Source of the DNA: Ophioceras dolichostomum
Taxonomy: Eukaryota > Ascomycota > Sordariomycetes > Magnaporthales > Ophioceraceae
DNA: 64,000 nucleotides
NCBI GenBank assembly: GCA_003049485.1
Contig: PYST01000091.1
Span: forward strand, 1-64,000
Direction: 5' to 3'
The notes beneath the pieces were generated by a model. That model did no database searches, was not told the origin of the DNA, and saw only the letters and a list, made by a program, of their open reading frames with translations. Positions 12,301 through 25,602 of the stretch are shown here, piece after piece (the first letter of the stretch is position 1; every line of letters starts with the position of its first letter). The position numbers were made by a program, and so were the translations under genes.

Positions 12301-15300
12301 CTCGAATCAGCGGGAGACCAGGAGGGGAAGGGATAACACAGCCATCAACCCCGGCGGCATCCAGGCCATTGCTTGCCATTGCCTGCCTTTGCTCGAGTCC
12401 ACTTTCGGCCTCGATAAAAGGAGGAGGGTGGGAAGGAGGGGAGGGGGAATGAACTTGCGAAGCTGGAAAAAACGTGACTCTAGGTCGTGAACACGAAACT
12501 CCGAGGGATACGATGTGGTTGGCTTCGAGAGCTTTGACAGCCGGATGACGGGACTGCTGTTGTCGCTTTCAAGCTTGTAACCACACAACCGCCTGGTCCA
12601 CCCCTCCTCATCCTTTCTCGGTCTCTTCTTTTTCCCGCCCCCTGTTGCTCAAGTCTGGTCGAGGGATGACCGCAGTGCAGACCGATTGGGATATAACGCA
12701 ATATCCTAAGGTCTTCAGAACTCCTTTTTTGCTTTCTTTTCCCTGGGTGAGCGTTTCACTGCCGGCTAGGTACCCGTGAACTACTAGCATCCTGGTGTTA
12801 TACAACGTATGTATAGAAAGACTGGATGAAAACGACTGGACCTGCCAACTCCTTTTCCATTTATGTCGCAAAGATATGCGCCGAAGGGATGGATGGCGCA
12901 TTGGAATCTTGCAGGATTGGGTGTGCAGACCGCAGGCAGTATTAATGAGAGGAGGGGGAAATCTTAACTAGAATTTGACTAGATGGATGATTGCGGTGGC
13001 TGAAAAACGCTGATGGAAATTTGCAAGAGCGTCACTCGTCGTGGCTTGTCCTCGAATCAGATCGTTCTGGCAAACATCTGCCAGACTTTACCTCAGTTGA
13101 CAAGATCGGTGCAAGTCAACATAACTAAAAGGAAGCTGCATGTTCGCACCCCAATTTCGCTGCCGACGCTTGTCGACCTCATCTTCCATCCTTCCTAAGC
13201 CGGATTTTGTATGTGTGCCGCCCGGATTCATGCTAGATCGGTTATCGCAACTAAACTGTCATCCCTCACCCCCACACCCACCACTTTCGGTTCTGTCCCT
13301 TCTTGCTCAACAGCACGCTGTCTGCTGCTCGTTTGATCTTGTTTGCTTCAATGCTATTGGATACACCCGCTTAGGGCTTGCCGGTTTAGACCAGGAAAGT
13401 TTGTCTCTACGAACAACGGCCCACGATTTCCAATTCTGCGACTCGTTTAAAGAGGGGCCGCACTGGTCGTGGACGGACGAGCGGTCACTCTTCTTTACCC
13501 GTTTTGTCCCGCCGATGAACCCGGTCTGGCCTTCATTAATCGCCATTTTCCCGAACAGCGCTTTTTTCACCTCAGTTTTATTTCTCTCGTTGCAGGCTTT
13601 CGTTATGTGTGGCCGATCAAGAAGCCTGCAAAGACGTTTCGGCTCCGTAAATTCCTGAAATACTGGAACCGGTTATCCGAGTCAACCATCCTGGAGTCGT
13701 CAGCCGCCACTGCGACGATGCCGTATTACCCCTGAGAAGACGGTTGTGTCCGATCGCAACGATCTGTCCCTCCCGCCCATGTCTATTCAAGGAGCAGATG
13801 TCTCGACAGTTTCTTCGAGTAGTGGTCACGGCTTGGCCCGTTTTTGCCGGACGAAGCGCCAGCGCGATCGACGCTTGGCTATCAATGGTACGTTGGACTT
13901 CAACTCGTCGCCAGGTCCACACCGCCCAACATCTCCAGCTTCCAAGCCATGCGCCGACGAACTCCCGAACCTAATAGGGCGGGTGGGGGGCTCGTACGTC
14001 CAGCGCAGAGTTTGCGACTGGGTTTATCTCCGGCGCAAGGCCATCAGAATAATATGTAGGTATGAATGAGGCACACAATTCCGTCAACTTCCCACCCTCA
14101 CCGATGCTTGTTGGATGGTCGACCCCTCTCCGGATGGATCCCCGGAAGAGCCAACAATGCAAAGGGGCGGGCCGCCTGAGGCACGAAGACGCAACCCGGA
14201 GCATTCGCTTGGAGGGGAACGGTCAGAAAATTCGCCGCCATGCTGTTTGGGCAGCCCTTGAAATGTCAAAATCAAAACAACTTGCTTCAGAAGAGAATGC
14301 GATCGCGATGTGACTGGACAGAATTGGCGGTCTCGAAACGGGTCGCGGCGCATGATCTCCACTCCGCCAGCGCAAAGCGTCTTGGTCCTCGACCCGCCGG
14401 CTCGACGGTAATAGGAGCTCAAATTGCGCTCTCAGCATGCGTGGCACTTTTTTTCCTTCCCAAGACAAAAGGTTTTCGAATCGCGCCGTGCGCAAGAGCT
14501 GTCGCTCGCAGAAGAAAGTGTCGTTGTCCTGAGCGAGACTTCGAGCTTGGATCGAAAGTGCGTGCATGAGAACCCCTCTTCTGACGTCCTGGGAGGTCAT
14601 GTGACCTGGCGCCTACGACGCGCTACGAGCCGACGCGTCTCCTGAATCTTGTTGACTTTGGATAGTTCTTCCTCGCAACACCCCATTTCTAGCTAAAAAG
14701 CCTCGAAAATGAAATTACAAACTAAAGTAATCTACCAGAGGCTTCTGTTGTATTTTAGCTGTCTGATCACTTGCGTTGCGTGCTCAACTACGAATTGTCG
14801 CTCAACAGGCGTCGTTGAGGGTGACGCGACGCTATCACGTGCTGGCCCACATGGCAACACGGTACGTCACTCCATTGCCGTGCCGACGGTAGCGACAGGG
14901 ATTGCGTGCCAAGCAAGCACGCTCCTTGTAAGTGAAGCTTGGACCACACATCAGAAAACAAACATCTCGTCGCTGATGATGGGCCAAAAACAACAACAAT
15001 ATCGGCCGTAGCCCTCAGAATCTTTCCTTCCATTTTTCACTGCAAGTTTTGCGGTAGTAACTCATTCTCTGGCCTTCATCAGAGATTCGTCTTCTTCTGC
15101 CAGTTGTTGGAACCCATTTGTTTGCATTCGATGTGACCGGTCGCGAAAAGCATTCCAACCGGAAATACTTGTTCGGAAAACATCACATCGCTGCCTGTCT
15201 GCCCTCAGACTCATCACTTTTTTTTGTTCCATTTCATACGGCTTTTCCTTTCCTACACCTCTCCCTCCTCAAATACCGTCGTCATCGCGCCGTGACTTCT

Positions 15301-15533
15301 GCTTTACGCGGAGTTAAACAGTTGCCGCCGCTTTCGGCCCTTGACGAGCCTTGTTCCGACGGATCACGGAGCCAGCTGGAGCAGGGTACACGGTGACGCG
15401 ACTGTCCTTTGTCTCGCAACTTCATCACCGGCCAGCCCTTCGAGGGTCTCTCCTTCGCAAGAGCTTCGTGTCGTACTTTCCTCTTCGCAAAGAATAGCAT
15501 TTACTGTTCTAGAAACCATTCGTTTGAGCGACC
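9310..15533. other. 6.2-kb divergent intergenic region (regulator / cyclin B)
   Basis: This is the shared upstream region of the Zn2Cys6 regulator (minus) and cyclin B (plus). The part near the regulator carries good minus-strand splice donors at 9816 (CCA|GTAAGT) and 10009 (CTG|GTAAGT), consistent with an intron-containing 5' leader. The rest holds short overlapping open frames on both strands with no family resemblance, pyrimidine-rich stretches (for example about 15220-15290, ahead of cyclin B) and CA-rich runs near 11870-11910. I find no tRNA, rRNA or transposon signature. Large upstream regions of this kind are common for fungal regulatory and cell-cycle genes. Confidence 0.5.
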
Positions 15534-17876
15534 ATGGATGCTAGAGTAAGACTTCCCCGATTCACCATCGTGGCTCCATTTCCCAATCTCATTTGCACCC
15601 CTGCTCTCGCCTCGCAAGGCAATTTCCGAGCTCACCTTCCCGGCCAGATTTTTCCTCCTTCCCAACATCGCCAACCTTTCATGGGACGCGTGTCTGCATT
15701 CTCAAAATTCTTGCTAATGCGAACGCGCCTTGGATTTCCAGCCTCAACGCCCATTTCGCACCGCTCAACCTTCCGGCAAGGAGAACGCCGTCCCCCTTCC
15801 ACAATCACTCCATCAACGGGTCAAGTCGGTTGGAAACATGCGAGCCATGACGGCCAACGCGAGCAGCGCCGTGGGCGGCCTGAATGTCGCGCCAAAACGC
15901 GCTGCATTCGGCGAGGTCAACATCAACATCCGTGGCGGGCCGGTGGACGTCAACCCCAAGGCGTCCCAGGTCGTGTCAATGATCAACGCTGGCAAGGAGA
16001 ATGGCCCCAAGAGCATGGGATTGGCGAACCCCCCGTACCGTCCCAAGACCTCGAGCGCAGCCCATCCGCCTACACGGTTCTATGTTGCCGACTTCCACCC
16101 TGACAAGGCGGCAATCTTGTCGGCCATTGCCGACAACAACCACCCCGTTCCCCGTAATGGGCCCACGGTCGATTCACTGATTTACGGTGGGGTGAAGCCA
16201 ACTGTCCCCAAGAAGGCTACCGCAATCTTCCACGACGCCCGCCGCTTCAACGACCGAGAACGAGTCAGCGAGCCTACATACATCAGCGAAGCGGTGGCCG
16301 AGACAAAGAGGGATACATCGAGGAAACACCCTCGCCACTACATGAGCCAACCCCATCTGAGGACAGAGCAGCAGCCCATTCTGCGGCGGACGCTCAGTCG
16401 GCAGTTCGGCGACGCCAAGAACGTGATTGTGATCGATGACGACCTCGTCGATCCTCCATACGAGGACGCTTTGGAGGAGCTGATCGAGGTGAAGGAGGAG
16501 GCCGGCGGTGCCGTCCTTGTCAGTCCTCCTCCTGAGCGGGTGAACAACAGCGGCCAGGAGATGATGCATCGGTACGTCGAGGAGCAGCCGGCTGCTGTGG
16601 CGGCAACCCCAGCAGTCTTCGAGACGGACGAGTACTGGGACGAGGAAGACGGCGAGCTGGACGATGACCCAGGCTACACTACCGCCCACTCCTACCGATC
16701 CTTGGGTGAAAACACCACTGGCGGCATTACCCAAGTGCTGGCTCCGAAGGTCACCGCCCGGGTTCTGCAGGAGCTTGAGTTGGCTCGTATGGTTGTGGAG
16801 GAGTCACGGACGCTGGATGACGTTGAGGAGGAGTCCTGGGATGTCAGCATGGTCGCGGAATATGGTGATGAAATCTTTACGTACATGCGAGAGCTTGAGG
16901 TATGCCTTCCCTGCCTGCTGCCCAGGTGGTGGTCTACTCCCGGTAGTCTACTCCCGCTGCATCACTGTCCATCCACTCACCCACCTATCTTCCCATGCTA
17001 ACTGAAGTCAACCTGCCTCGGCCATAGGCTCGCATGTCTCCCGACCCGCACTACATGGACATCCAAACTGAGCTCCAGTGGTCGATGCGGTCGTTCCTGA
17101 TCGATTGGGTCATCCAGGTGCACCACCGCTTCTCGCTGCTACCGGAGACGCTCTTCCTGACGGTCAACTACATCGATCGGTTCCTCTCGCAAAAAGTGGT
17201 CTCGGTCGCGAAACTGCAGCTGGTCGGCGCCACGGCCATCTTCATCGCGGCCAAGTACGAGGAGATCAATTGTCCCTCGGTCAAAGAGATCATCTTCATG
17301 GTGGACAACGGGTTCACCGCTGAGGAGATCCTCAAGGCAGAGCGCTTCATGCTGAGCATGCTCGGCTTCGAGCTGGGGTGGCCCGGGCCTATGAGCTTCC
17401 TTCGCCGTATCAGCAAGGCTGACGACTATGATCTCGAGACGCGCACCCTGGCGAAGTACTTCCTGGAGGTCACTATCATGGATGAGCGTTTCGTGGGTAG
17501 CCCGCCGAGCTTCCTCGCCGCTGGCGCCCACTGCCTGTCTCGCATGATGCTTGAGAAGGGTGATTGGGTATGTGTTTATCTCACGCCACCTCCTCTGCTC
17601 CAGGCGGCGTCCAGTCACTAACCCCCCTTGCAGTCCCAAGCACACACCCACTGGTCCGGTTACACATGGTCGCAACTGAGGCCACTGGTCAACCTCATGC
17701 TTGAGTGTTGCCAGTTCCCCGAAAAGCACCACCAGGCTGTCTTCGAGAAGTACAGCGACCGTCGATACAAGTTCGCGTCCAAGTATGTTCAAGACCAGGT
17801 CTTGACGGGTTTCCGGCTTAACTCCCAGGCCCAGCACCACCTGCCCGAGTCCGTTTGCGTCTCAGGGAATGTCTGA
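15534..17876 (+). CDS. nimE: G2/mitotic-specific cyclin B
   Basis: Regulatory subunit of the Cdk1 kinase for entry into mitosis; nuclear. Exons are 15534-15545, 15742-16899, 17028-17567 and 17634-17876, giving 650 residues. The start ATG is in a 12-nt exon (MDAR) with an ACCATGG context, because the main open frame begins with TTG and no in-frame ATG until residue 37. Donor GTAAGA and acceptor TTTCCAG join MDAR to PQRPFR in phase 0. The N-terminus has KEN boxes at 17-19 and 89-91 and a D-box-like RAAFGEVNIN at 57-66, where the usual Leu is Phe. The cyclin box starts near 380 (MRSFLIDWVIQVHHRF, then VVSVAKLQLVGATAIFIAAKYEE). The C-terminal cyclin fold follows (PGPMSFLRRISKADDYD) and runs to about 635. 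B-type identity is clear. Of the Aspergillus names nimE fits best; S. cerevisiae has several Clb paralogs. Confidence 0.92.
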
Positions 17877-20830
17877 GCATCCGACGCCACTGGCTTACTC
17901 GAGCCACTCCTCTGAGGCCCGCCTCCCCCTTGATGGCCCCTCCGTACTTCTCTATACATATTCGTCGGATCTAGCCTCAGGGTGAGGCACAAAGCACGAC
18001 CTCTCTGATTCTCGCTTTCGGGCAGCGTCCCCATTGCATCCCCGTGCGATTCTCGCCACCGTCGACGAGCCCCCCGGCAAGAGTCTTTTCTGCACCAGCC
18101 ATACGACAATCTTTCCGCATGCAGGAGCTCATCACTAGGGATCCGCCGCGATTGACAATGGGATAGTTGTCGAGCTTTTCTGTATCCACCCCTAGGACTA
18201 TCCTACCCGTCATATTTCTTTCCCCCTTTCTGTTCTGTGGCTCTTCCAAGCATTCTGCTCATGGTGTGCTGGAGGATCATCACTTGCACTTCTCCGGCCT
18301 CCTTCATCATCACCATCAAGCGAGCATGCGCGCTGAACAGCATCTGCTTCTCGTCTGTTGTCCTCATCTCATAATTTCTCTGTTCATCACTTGGGCGGCT
18401 ACACCTACCTACCTACCCACTGCACTATTCATGGTATGACTGATACGAGATCCACGATATAACAAATCCCTTATCACTTGATTTTTTTTTCGCTTCACTC
18501 TTTTTCTCTCTCTCAACCACTCTCCGTCTCTTTCCCCTTTCCTTCGGTGCTATCCTCATCTGCCGGAATATCTCATTTGTCAGGCTTTTCTTATTCTCTT
18601 TCCGGGGCTCCCACACGTTTTCTCCTTCCTGCTCGGGCCTTGAGGCGGGCAAGGGCCAGGAGCTTCTCTTTTGTTTGCTGGTATCTTTTCGGGATGGGAA
18701 GAGGAAAATTGGCTTGATTCGATAAGGAAGGAGGGTCCATCATGAGAGAGTAAGAGAGGAAGCCATGTAATGGACTATGACTGGACAAACAACATACGGC
18801 GTTTACAGAAAGACATGGCTAAGGGGTTTTCTTTATTAGTTCTCTTAAAGCTTGGGGACTTGCATCTCGCATGCATAAACTGTGTCCTTTTCCTGTATGA
18901 TACTTGTTTTTAATTGGGCTTTTCTATCTCATAACTTTCCTCGCCTTTCCCGTCAAATTTCTTATTCTAAGACTTTATGGTGGAAACCACAACTGCTCGG
19001 ATGGTACAAATAACTTATTAGCCAATCGAGTCCTTTGCCTTTTGTTACTGAACAGTCGACCTTAGGTCTTGTCCACAAGACCACAGGTGTCGGAGGCACG
19101 CTCCCGTTGCGGATGCATCAGACTGATAGGTCGGGAAGCATCCATCCTATCTACCTCCCTAGCCTACCTGTCTATCTGTCCGACCTACTTTCCTCCCACG
19201 GATCTACGTCGTCGATGGGACATCGAGACTGAGACGTCTGACGCAAATCTCTATAAAGTTTATATCTCAGTACAGGGAATCATGTGTGAAGCTGCGGAGG
19301 CATCTTGGAGTGCGGAAGAACACGGGAGTCGTGGAACTAGGCAGTGGGGGTCCAAACCCACTCGCTGCAGCTCCTACTTTTGACATGCAGTTGTGTGTTC
19401 CATTTAAAACTCTACGGATGTTGACGATCTGGCCAAGAGCTAGCTATTGGTTTCTTCGCAGCCGTATTTGCCCTGTTATGTAGGCGAAGTTCGATGTTGG
19501 CTGCAATCTGACTTGCCACTCAGCACCCCTCAAAGGGGCTGAGGGGGCACGAAGCCACACCTTACGGCGCTGTGCCGCAATGGGAGATCCCGGAGATCTG
19601 GGGCTGATAAAGTTTTTATTTTTCAGGGATCTGCTTCCAGCAATGAGATTCACTCACACTCGTTGTGGGTCAGGGATACGGCTCGCGATTCGCGCAACAG
19701 GAAGCAGGGCCATCACATCCGTCGGGTCCGCGTCGCCCAAGAACCCATTTTAGCAACGGGATGCGATTCGGAGACTTCGGCGTCTTCCCACTTTGTCTGG
19801 GGACATTGACAAGCATATGGATGTGGTCTTCACCGCTGGCCCGAAATCGGCCTCGTGGTGGGAGCCCATCAACGTCTCAGATGTTGTGTTGGGTTTTCTC
19901 GAGAGGCAGGCGCTGATGATGAGAGCTGAACATGTGGCCTTGTGATTGGGCATTTCATTTCGTAATTGAATATAGCGCATGCGGCGCCGCGGGATGAGAT
20001 CAGCTTGGGAGGCGACAGCGAGCCGCGCCCACACATTGGAAGTCAGGCTTTGCTGAGAATAGGAGGTACATCCGCTGAGACCGCTGCTGCATGTGGCTGG
20101 TGCGTGCCTACGCGTGCCTGCATCCCTGCCTTCCCTCCCTGGCTTTTCCGAAAACAGGAATCCTCCCGCCCGCCGGGTCCCGCCGTCACACCTGTGGACA
20201 AAAAAAAAAAAACTTGAAGACAACAGACAGATCCTGACTCAGTGAGATCGAAGGCGAGAAAGTAACTCCATAGAAGTAAAGAACAACACAAAAATCTTTC
20301 ACTTTATCTTTCACAGCATCAATGGACTTATTTGTCGCGCGGTAATATTTTTTCTTCTATAGTATTCCTTTTCTTTCTTTTTTGGTTGTTAGCGGCGCAT
20401 CACAGCGCCATTTTGGTTAGTCTTGTGGACTGGTTCCGGAGGTGGACGTTCAACAAATTCACTCATTTTCACCTCACCCCCGTGCGCGGAGAGCGGCCCC
20501 GAAGCCTCCCCCGGCCAAACCCCAGGTTGACTCACCTCCGCCCTTATCACCGGGCTCATCAAAGAGAAGCTCGAGCCCCTTCGTTTCCCCATATTCCCGT
20601 TGATCCGTCCCCAGCTCAGCGTTGTCGGGGAATCTTCGGTCGTTCACGCCGTCTGGTCAGCTACCACAGCCAGTTCGCACTACCCGACCTGGGCCCAACC
20701 TCGAGCTCCTGCCGTCGATCGTGTGTACCACCAGACCAGCTAGCCAGCTCGACGACAGCCACAAACCCATATTGTCGGTCGCAAACAAGAGCATTAGGGA
20801 TTTACAAGGAAAACAAGCAGACAAAGAACC
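17877..20830. other. 3-kb intergenic region downstream of cyclin B
   Basis: It contains the presumed cyclin B 3' UTR, a T/C-rich stretch about 18480-18620, and the promoter and 5' leader of the mitochondrial carrier gene (pyrimidine-rich about 20340-20390). A short inverted repeat lies near 19523-19546 (CACCCCTC ... GAGGGGGC). Small open frames on both strands overlap one another and show no family features. I see no supportable gene. Confidence 0.5.
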
Positions 20831-23172
20831 ATGGCGACGGTTAAGGAGGCGGTTAAGGAGAAGCTGATCGGCTCTGAGGAGCCTGTGCAGCTCTCCTCGC
20901 AGACCAAGGCAAGGTTCATCGCGCATGCTGCCAAAGATGCGTCAGGCGAGCTCTCCATGGGGCCGGAGGAGTTCATCAACGCCGTCGCACCGGTGTCAGA
21001 GGATTTCGTGAGTGCAATTGGCCCCTAAAAAATCCCTCATCATCATTCATGATGATGTTCTGGAAGAGCTTGGAGACGCAGGCATAGCTAGCATAAGCTG
21101 ACCGGTCTCGTCCCCCCACCACAACTGCAGGACAAGATCAAGAGGGAACAGTACTCAATCCTCTTCCGCGTCGCGGACCGCAAGGGCGCCGGCCGGGTGA
21201 CGCTCGCCGACTGGGCGTACTTCGAAAACATCCTCGCGAAGCCCGATGCCGAGTACGAGATCGCATTCCGGCTTTTTGACGTAGAGCGGCTGGGCACGGT
21301 GAAGTACGAGGACTTCCGGCGGCTGTATGAGCTGAATAAGGGGAAGCACACCATACCCTTCAACTGGGACTGCGAGTGGGCCAAGCTGTACATTGGCGAC
21401 AAGAGGAAGCGCCACAGCATGGACTACCCGCAGTTCTCGCAGATGCTCCGCGGGCTCCAGGGCGAGCGCATCCGGCAGGCGTTCCTGCAGTTCGACCGCG
21501 ACGGCGATGGCTTCATCGAACCGGAAGACTTCGAGCGCATAATCCTGGAGACATCCAAGCACAAGCTGTCGGACCACGTGCTGGCGCATCTCAGCACGCT
21601 GTGCAACATCTCCAAGGGCAGCAAGGTGTCGTACGCGAACGTCCGCGCGTTCCAGAACATGATTAAGGAGATGGATCTGGTCGAGCTGATCGTGCGCCGC
21701 GCCTGCGCGAAGAGCTCCGACGGCAAGATCACCCGCACAGAATTCCTGAACCAGGCCGCCAGCATCACACGCTTCTCCCTCTTCACGCCCATGGAGGCCG
21801 ACATCCTCTTCCACTTCGCCAGTCTGGACCAGCCCTCGGGCCGGCTGGGCCTCAGCGACTTCGCCAAGGTGCTCGACCCGGCCTGGAGGAGTCAAGGCTC
21901 CGGCGACCCCGCGCGCTCCGCTTCCGCCGCCGGCGTCGCGACCGCGGGCATGTCCGCGTCGCGCAGGTTCGTCCACGACGCGCTCGAGTCGATGTACAAC
22001 TTCGGCCTGGGCAGCATAGCGGGAGCGTTCGGCGCCTTCATGGTGTACCCGATCGACCTGGTGAAGACGCGCATGCAGAACCAGCGCGGCGTGCGTCCCG
22101 GGGAGCGGCTGTACAAGAACTCGATCGACTGCTTCCAGAAGGTGGTGCGCAACGAAGGGTTCCTGGGTTTGTACTCGGGCGTGCTGCCGCAGCTCGTCGG
22201 CGTCGCGCCCGAGAAGGCGATCAAGCTGACCGTGAACGACCTCGTCCGCGGCTGGACGACGGACAGCAACGGAAATATTTGGTGGGGATCGGAGGTCATC
22301 GCCGGTGCCAGTGCCGGAGGCTGTCAAGTAGTAAGTTAGAAGAAAACGCATACCATCAACCAACTGCTTTGGTACCTTTTTGTTGCTCTCCTGCTGACCT
22401 TCGGCGTCTAACCCCCGCCACCTAGGTCTTCACCAACCCTCTGGAAATCGTTAAGATCCGTCTCCAAGTCCAAGGCGAAGTCGCCAAGACCGTCGAGGGC
22501 GCGCCGAAGCGGTCCGCCATGTGGATCGTCCGCAACTTGGGTCTCGTGGGCCTGTACAAGGGCGCCTCGGCGTGCCTGCTCCGCGACGTCCCCTTCTCAG
22601 CCATCTACTTCCCGGCCTACAGCCACCTGAAGAAGGACGTCTTCGGCGAGTCCCAGACCAAGAAGCTCGGCGTGCTGCAGCTCCTCCTGTCGGGCGCCAT
22701 CGCCGGCATGCCGGCCGCGTACCTGACCACGCCCTTCGACGTGATCAAGACGCGGCTGCAGGTCGAGCAGCGGAAGGGGGAGACGGGCTACACGGGCCTG
22801 CGGCACGCGGCGGTGACGATCCTGAAGGAGGAGGGGCCCAAGGCGTTCTTCAAGGGCGGGCTGGCGCGCATCTTCCGCTCGAGCCCGCAGTTCGGCTTCA
22901 CGCTGACGGCGTACGAGATCCTGCAGAACGTCATCCCGTTCCCTGGGAAGCACCTGCACCAGGACGGCGGCAGCGGCTCGATCGGGGTCGCCGCCGCCGC
23001 CTCCAGGATCTCGTCGACGCTGAGCGAGAAGTCCGAGGCGAGCCCCTTCGGGCGCAGCAGGAACGCGCTGAAGATCATCCTGGACATCGACGAGGACTTT
23101 GGCAAGGTCAAGATCCCCGACCAGGCGGCTTGGCAGAGCCTGCCTGCGATAATGGGCGGTCGCAAGTATTAG
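20831..23172 (+). CDS. AGC1: Calcium-regulated mitochondrial aspartate/glutamate carrier (AGC1/aralar type)
   Basis: Inner-membrane antiporter exchanging aspartate for glutamate, supporting the malate-aspartate shuttle and nitrogen metabolism. Exons are 20831-21007, 21131-22330 and 22426-23172, giving 707 residues. The N-terminal half is the EF-hand domain; the clearest loop is DRDGDGFIEPEDFE near residue 182. The carrier domain begins near 335 (YNFGLGSIAGAFGAF) and has all three Px[DE]xx[KR] signatures: YPIDLVKTR (about 365), NPLEIVKIR (about 463) and TPFDVIKTR (about 561). The second intron falls inside GGCQVVFTNPLE. A Ser/Gly/Ala-rich C-terminal tail of about 75 residues follows the last helix. 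The length matches fungal and animal aralar/citrin proteins. Canonical splice sites, all in phase 0. Confidence 0.93.
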
Positions 23173-25602
23173 GGGCTGGTTGGATGGATGGATGGGATGG
23201 TGAGCAGAAGAGATTTTGCGGTCGGCGCAGGTTTGTTTGTGGTGGCAGTGGTGGTGGTGTGGTTCGAGGGACCGCCAAGGCGGGGTTTCTTACCCGCGCC
23301 GACCCTCGGCTTTCGCTAATGCGGACGGATGGCTAGCAAACCTGCCCAGCCGACTTTACCTCCTCCAGTTCCCAAACCACGCCCCGGCCCTTCCCTTTTC
23401 TTTCTCTCTTTTTCCACTTCCTTTCAAACCATTTTTGCTTGGCTCTTTCTTCTTTTCTTCTTCCTCCCCGATATTGCGTAGCTTTGAGCTGCGTTTGAGG
23501 CTAACGGGATGGTGATGGTGGATGGCGGTTAATGGCCGGTGGCCGGTGTGGCATAAATGCATGGATTGGTGGCTTGAAAAAAGAATCGGGCGGGCGTTCA
23601 GAGTTCAGAAATGGTCTGTGGTTTTCTGTTGCGTTTTGTTTTTGTTTTGTTTTCTTGCAATTTTTAGTTGTTCTTCTCCCAATGTCTGAACATATTGGGC
23701 ATCTGAGACCTTGATTACGTCGTCTGTTGGTCAACGGCCTCGTTCTCTAACCTTAGCCTCACTTTCCCTTTCCCCTTGTTTTTCCATACTGCTTTATTTT
23801 TATTCCCGCTCAAGCATTTACCCATCTCCCGGATAGAATTTACGGTCCAGGTCTAGAGATTGAAAGACGGACTCTCAATGGCTGAGAGAATGTTGGGTTA
23901 CTTATACAAGATACAAAGAAGGAAGAAAGGCGCCTCGAGGCCCCGCTCTTGGTCTATACCTCACAACTAGACATAGATAGAGTACCTAGATCTGTAGTCT
24001 TTTGAGTTGTTTAATGCTGTACAAGTCCTGTCGTTAAGTTCCGAGGTTCTGATGCGTCCACCAGTTCCATGGAAGCGACTCCCGACTAAGAAAACGAAGA
24101 TATCACACCAGTGATTTTTTCATGCCATGAGGCCTCCTCAGCTGTTGTTGACAGGTGAGAAATTAAATCCATCAGTCCATTATCATGATCCCAGTCGTCA
24201 CACATGGCAGCGGGGCCTCGCCGTCGTAGGCGCGGAGCAGTCTCCGGACCCGAAGAGTTAGGACGGATGATCGACCCTTTCATTTCTAGTGAGGTGTCCC
24301 TCTCTCTGTCTGGTGGCCGTTGCCTCATCACCACCTGGAGCAGTCGCGTGCTGAGACGCTGACTGTCATCGCACGTGGAATCCGTACCAAGCGGCTGAGC
24401 GGCACCTGAGCTTCCCCAAAAGAAACATCCAACAGCCTCTCCACCGATTCGCGGGACGCTGAAGGACCCCGAAAAACAAATACCAAGCATGAGCCCCTTG
24501 CGTTGCCGGGGTCGCTTGGCGGGCTTGGCTGGATGGAGAACCCCACTACGAATGACGCGCAAAGATCTACAGCTTCTGGTTTGGGCGTCCTCGGTACGGA
24601 ATATGGATTCGGGTGGCCTTGTTGGCTGTAGGGAACCGTGCGGGCAATGCGATACACGTCACGGTACGAGGTAAAGAGCATTGTGCAATGCGAGGAAACC
24701 GATGCGCTCGCTTACCAAATGAGCTTCAACGGCTTTTGCAAGCCACCTTGTCGGTTGGCGGCAGTTTTCTCTAGATAACAGCCGGGAGAGGGAGAGGGGA
24801 GGTCCCAGATCGAAGACGCAAGAATAAAAAAAAAACGGTCAGTTGGCACCAATGAGCTAAGGTAGTTCACATGGACATTGCTTGCAGTGCGGCTGAGCGT
24901 CGATGATGCAATGTCTGGAGAAGCTCGTACCTCAATGGAACATGACAGTAGGAAACAGAGGGGAGATCAGACAGAAAGGTTGGATAAAAGCGACAAGAAC
25001 TTCTTTACAAGTTATACAAACCCGCGAAGATTGTCAGGGTTTATTTGATGACATGAAGCGATTCCCCCGTTGGCCATCACGACTGTGACTGGAATCCAGG
25101 AATGGGGGAGACCGGGGTAAGCTGGGCATTCTTCCTGCCTCTTGCCGGCTGATCCGGGTCTGCAATTCGCTGGTGGATTCCATTTGCAGAGGCAGAACAA
25201 ACCCCCACTTCGGCGATTTCGCTCTACCCTCCGGTTCTCCCTCGATCGCCAACAACAAGCACCTGCAAACTTGTCCTGCTTGTTGTCTGTTTTCTTGTCC
25301 GTTCGTACGTACCACGCGCAAAAAACGCAGAGCAAAGCACAGGCGGACAATTTGCGGAGCCATGTTCGATAGCGGATAGAAGCAGCAAGGGAGGGAGCGC
25401 GTGCGTCCATCGGCACTTTCGGTCAGCTGAGCAGCTTTGTCGCTGCTTGGTGTCGCCGCCGTCGTCGGTCGTCTTTGTCGAGCAAACCCCGTCGAATTCT
25501 TACGCGAGATTTTCGATCCCTTTTCCCAAGTCTTCCCTCTTGCTGCTGCTGCCGCTCGCTCGAAGCGCGTTCGGCGCCGCCGAAAACAAAAAACACAACG
25601 AA
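23173..25602. other. 2.4-kb intergenic region
   Basis: This is the 3' side of the carrier gene and the upstream region of the cystinosin gene. It has a pyrimidine-rich stretch at 23390-23470 and an A-rich run near 24826. Open frames of up to about 214 codons on the minus strand (25034-25678) overlap the cystinosin first exon antisense and look like composition artefacts. No gene is supported. Confidence 0.5.

Noticed and set aside
13140..13658. 172-codon frame in the long region upstream of cyclin B
   Set aside because: It has no recognisable domain, no codon pattern like neighbouring genes, and overlaps other frames.
21155..22363. 402-codon open frame antisense to the mitochondrial carrier gene
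   Set aside because: It lies opposite a clear carrier exon, has His/Arg/Val-rich composition and arises from GC-rich third positions.
22521..23336. 271-codon alternative frame over the carrier's last exon
   Set aside because: The authentic frame carries the third Px[DE]xx[KR] motif; this one is compositional.
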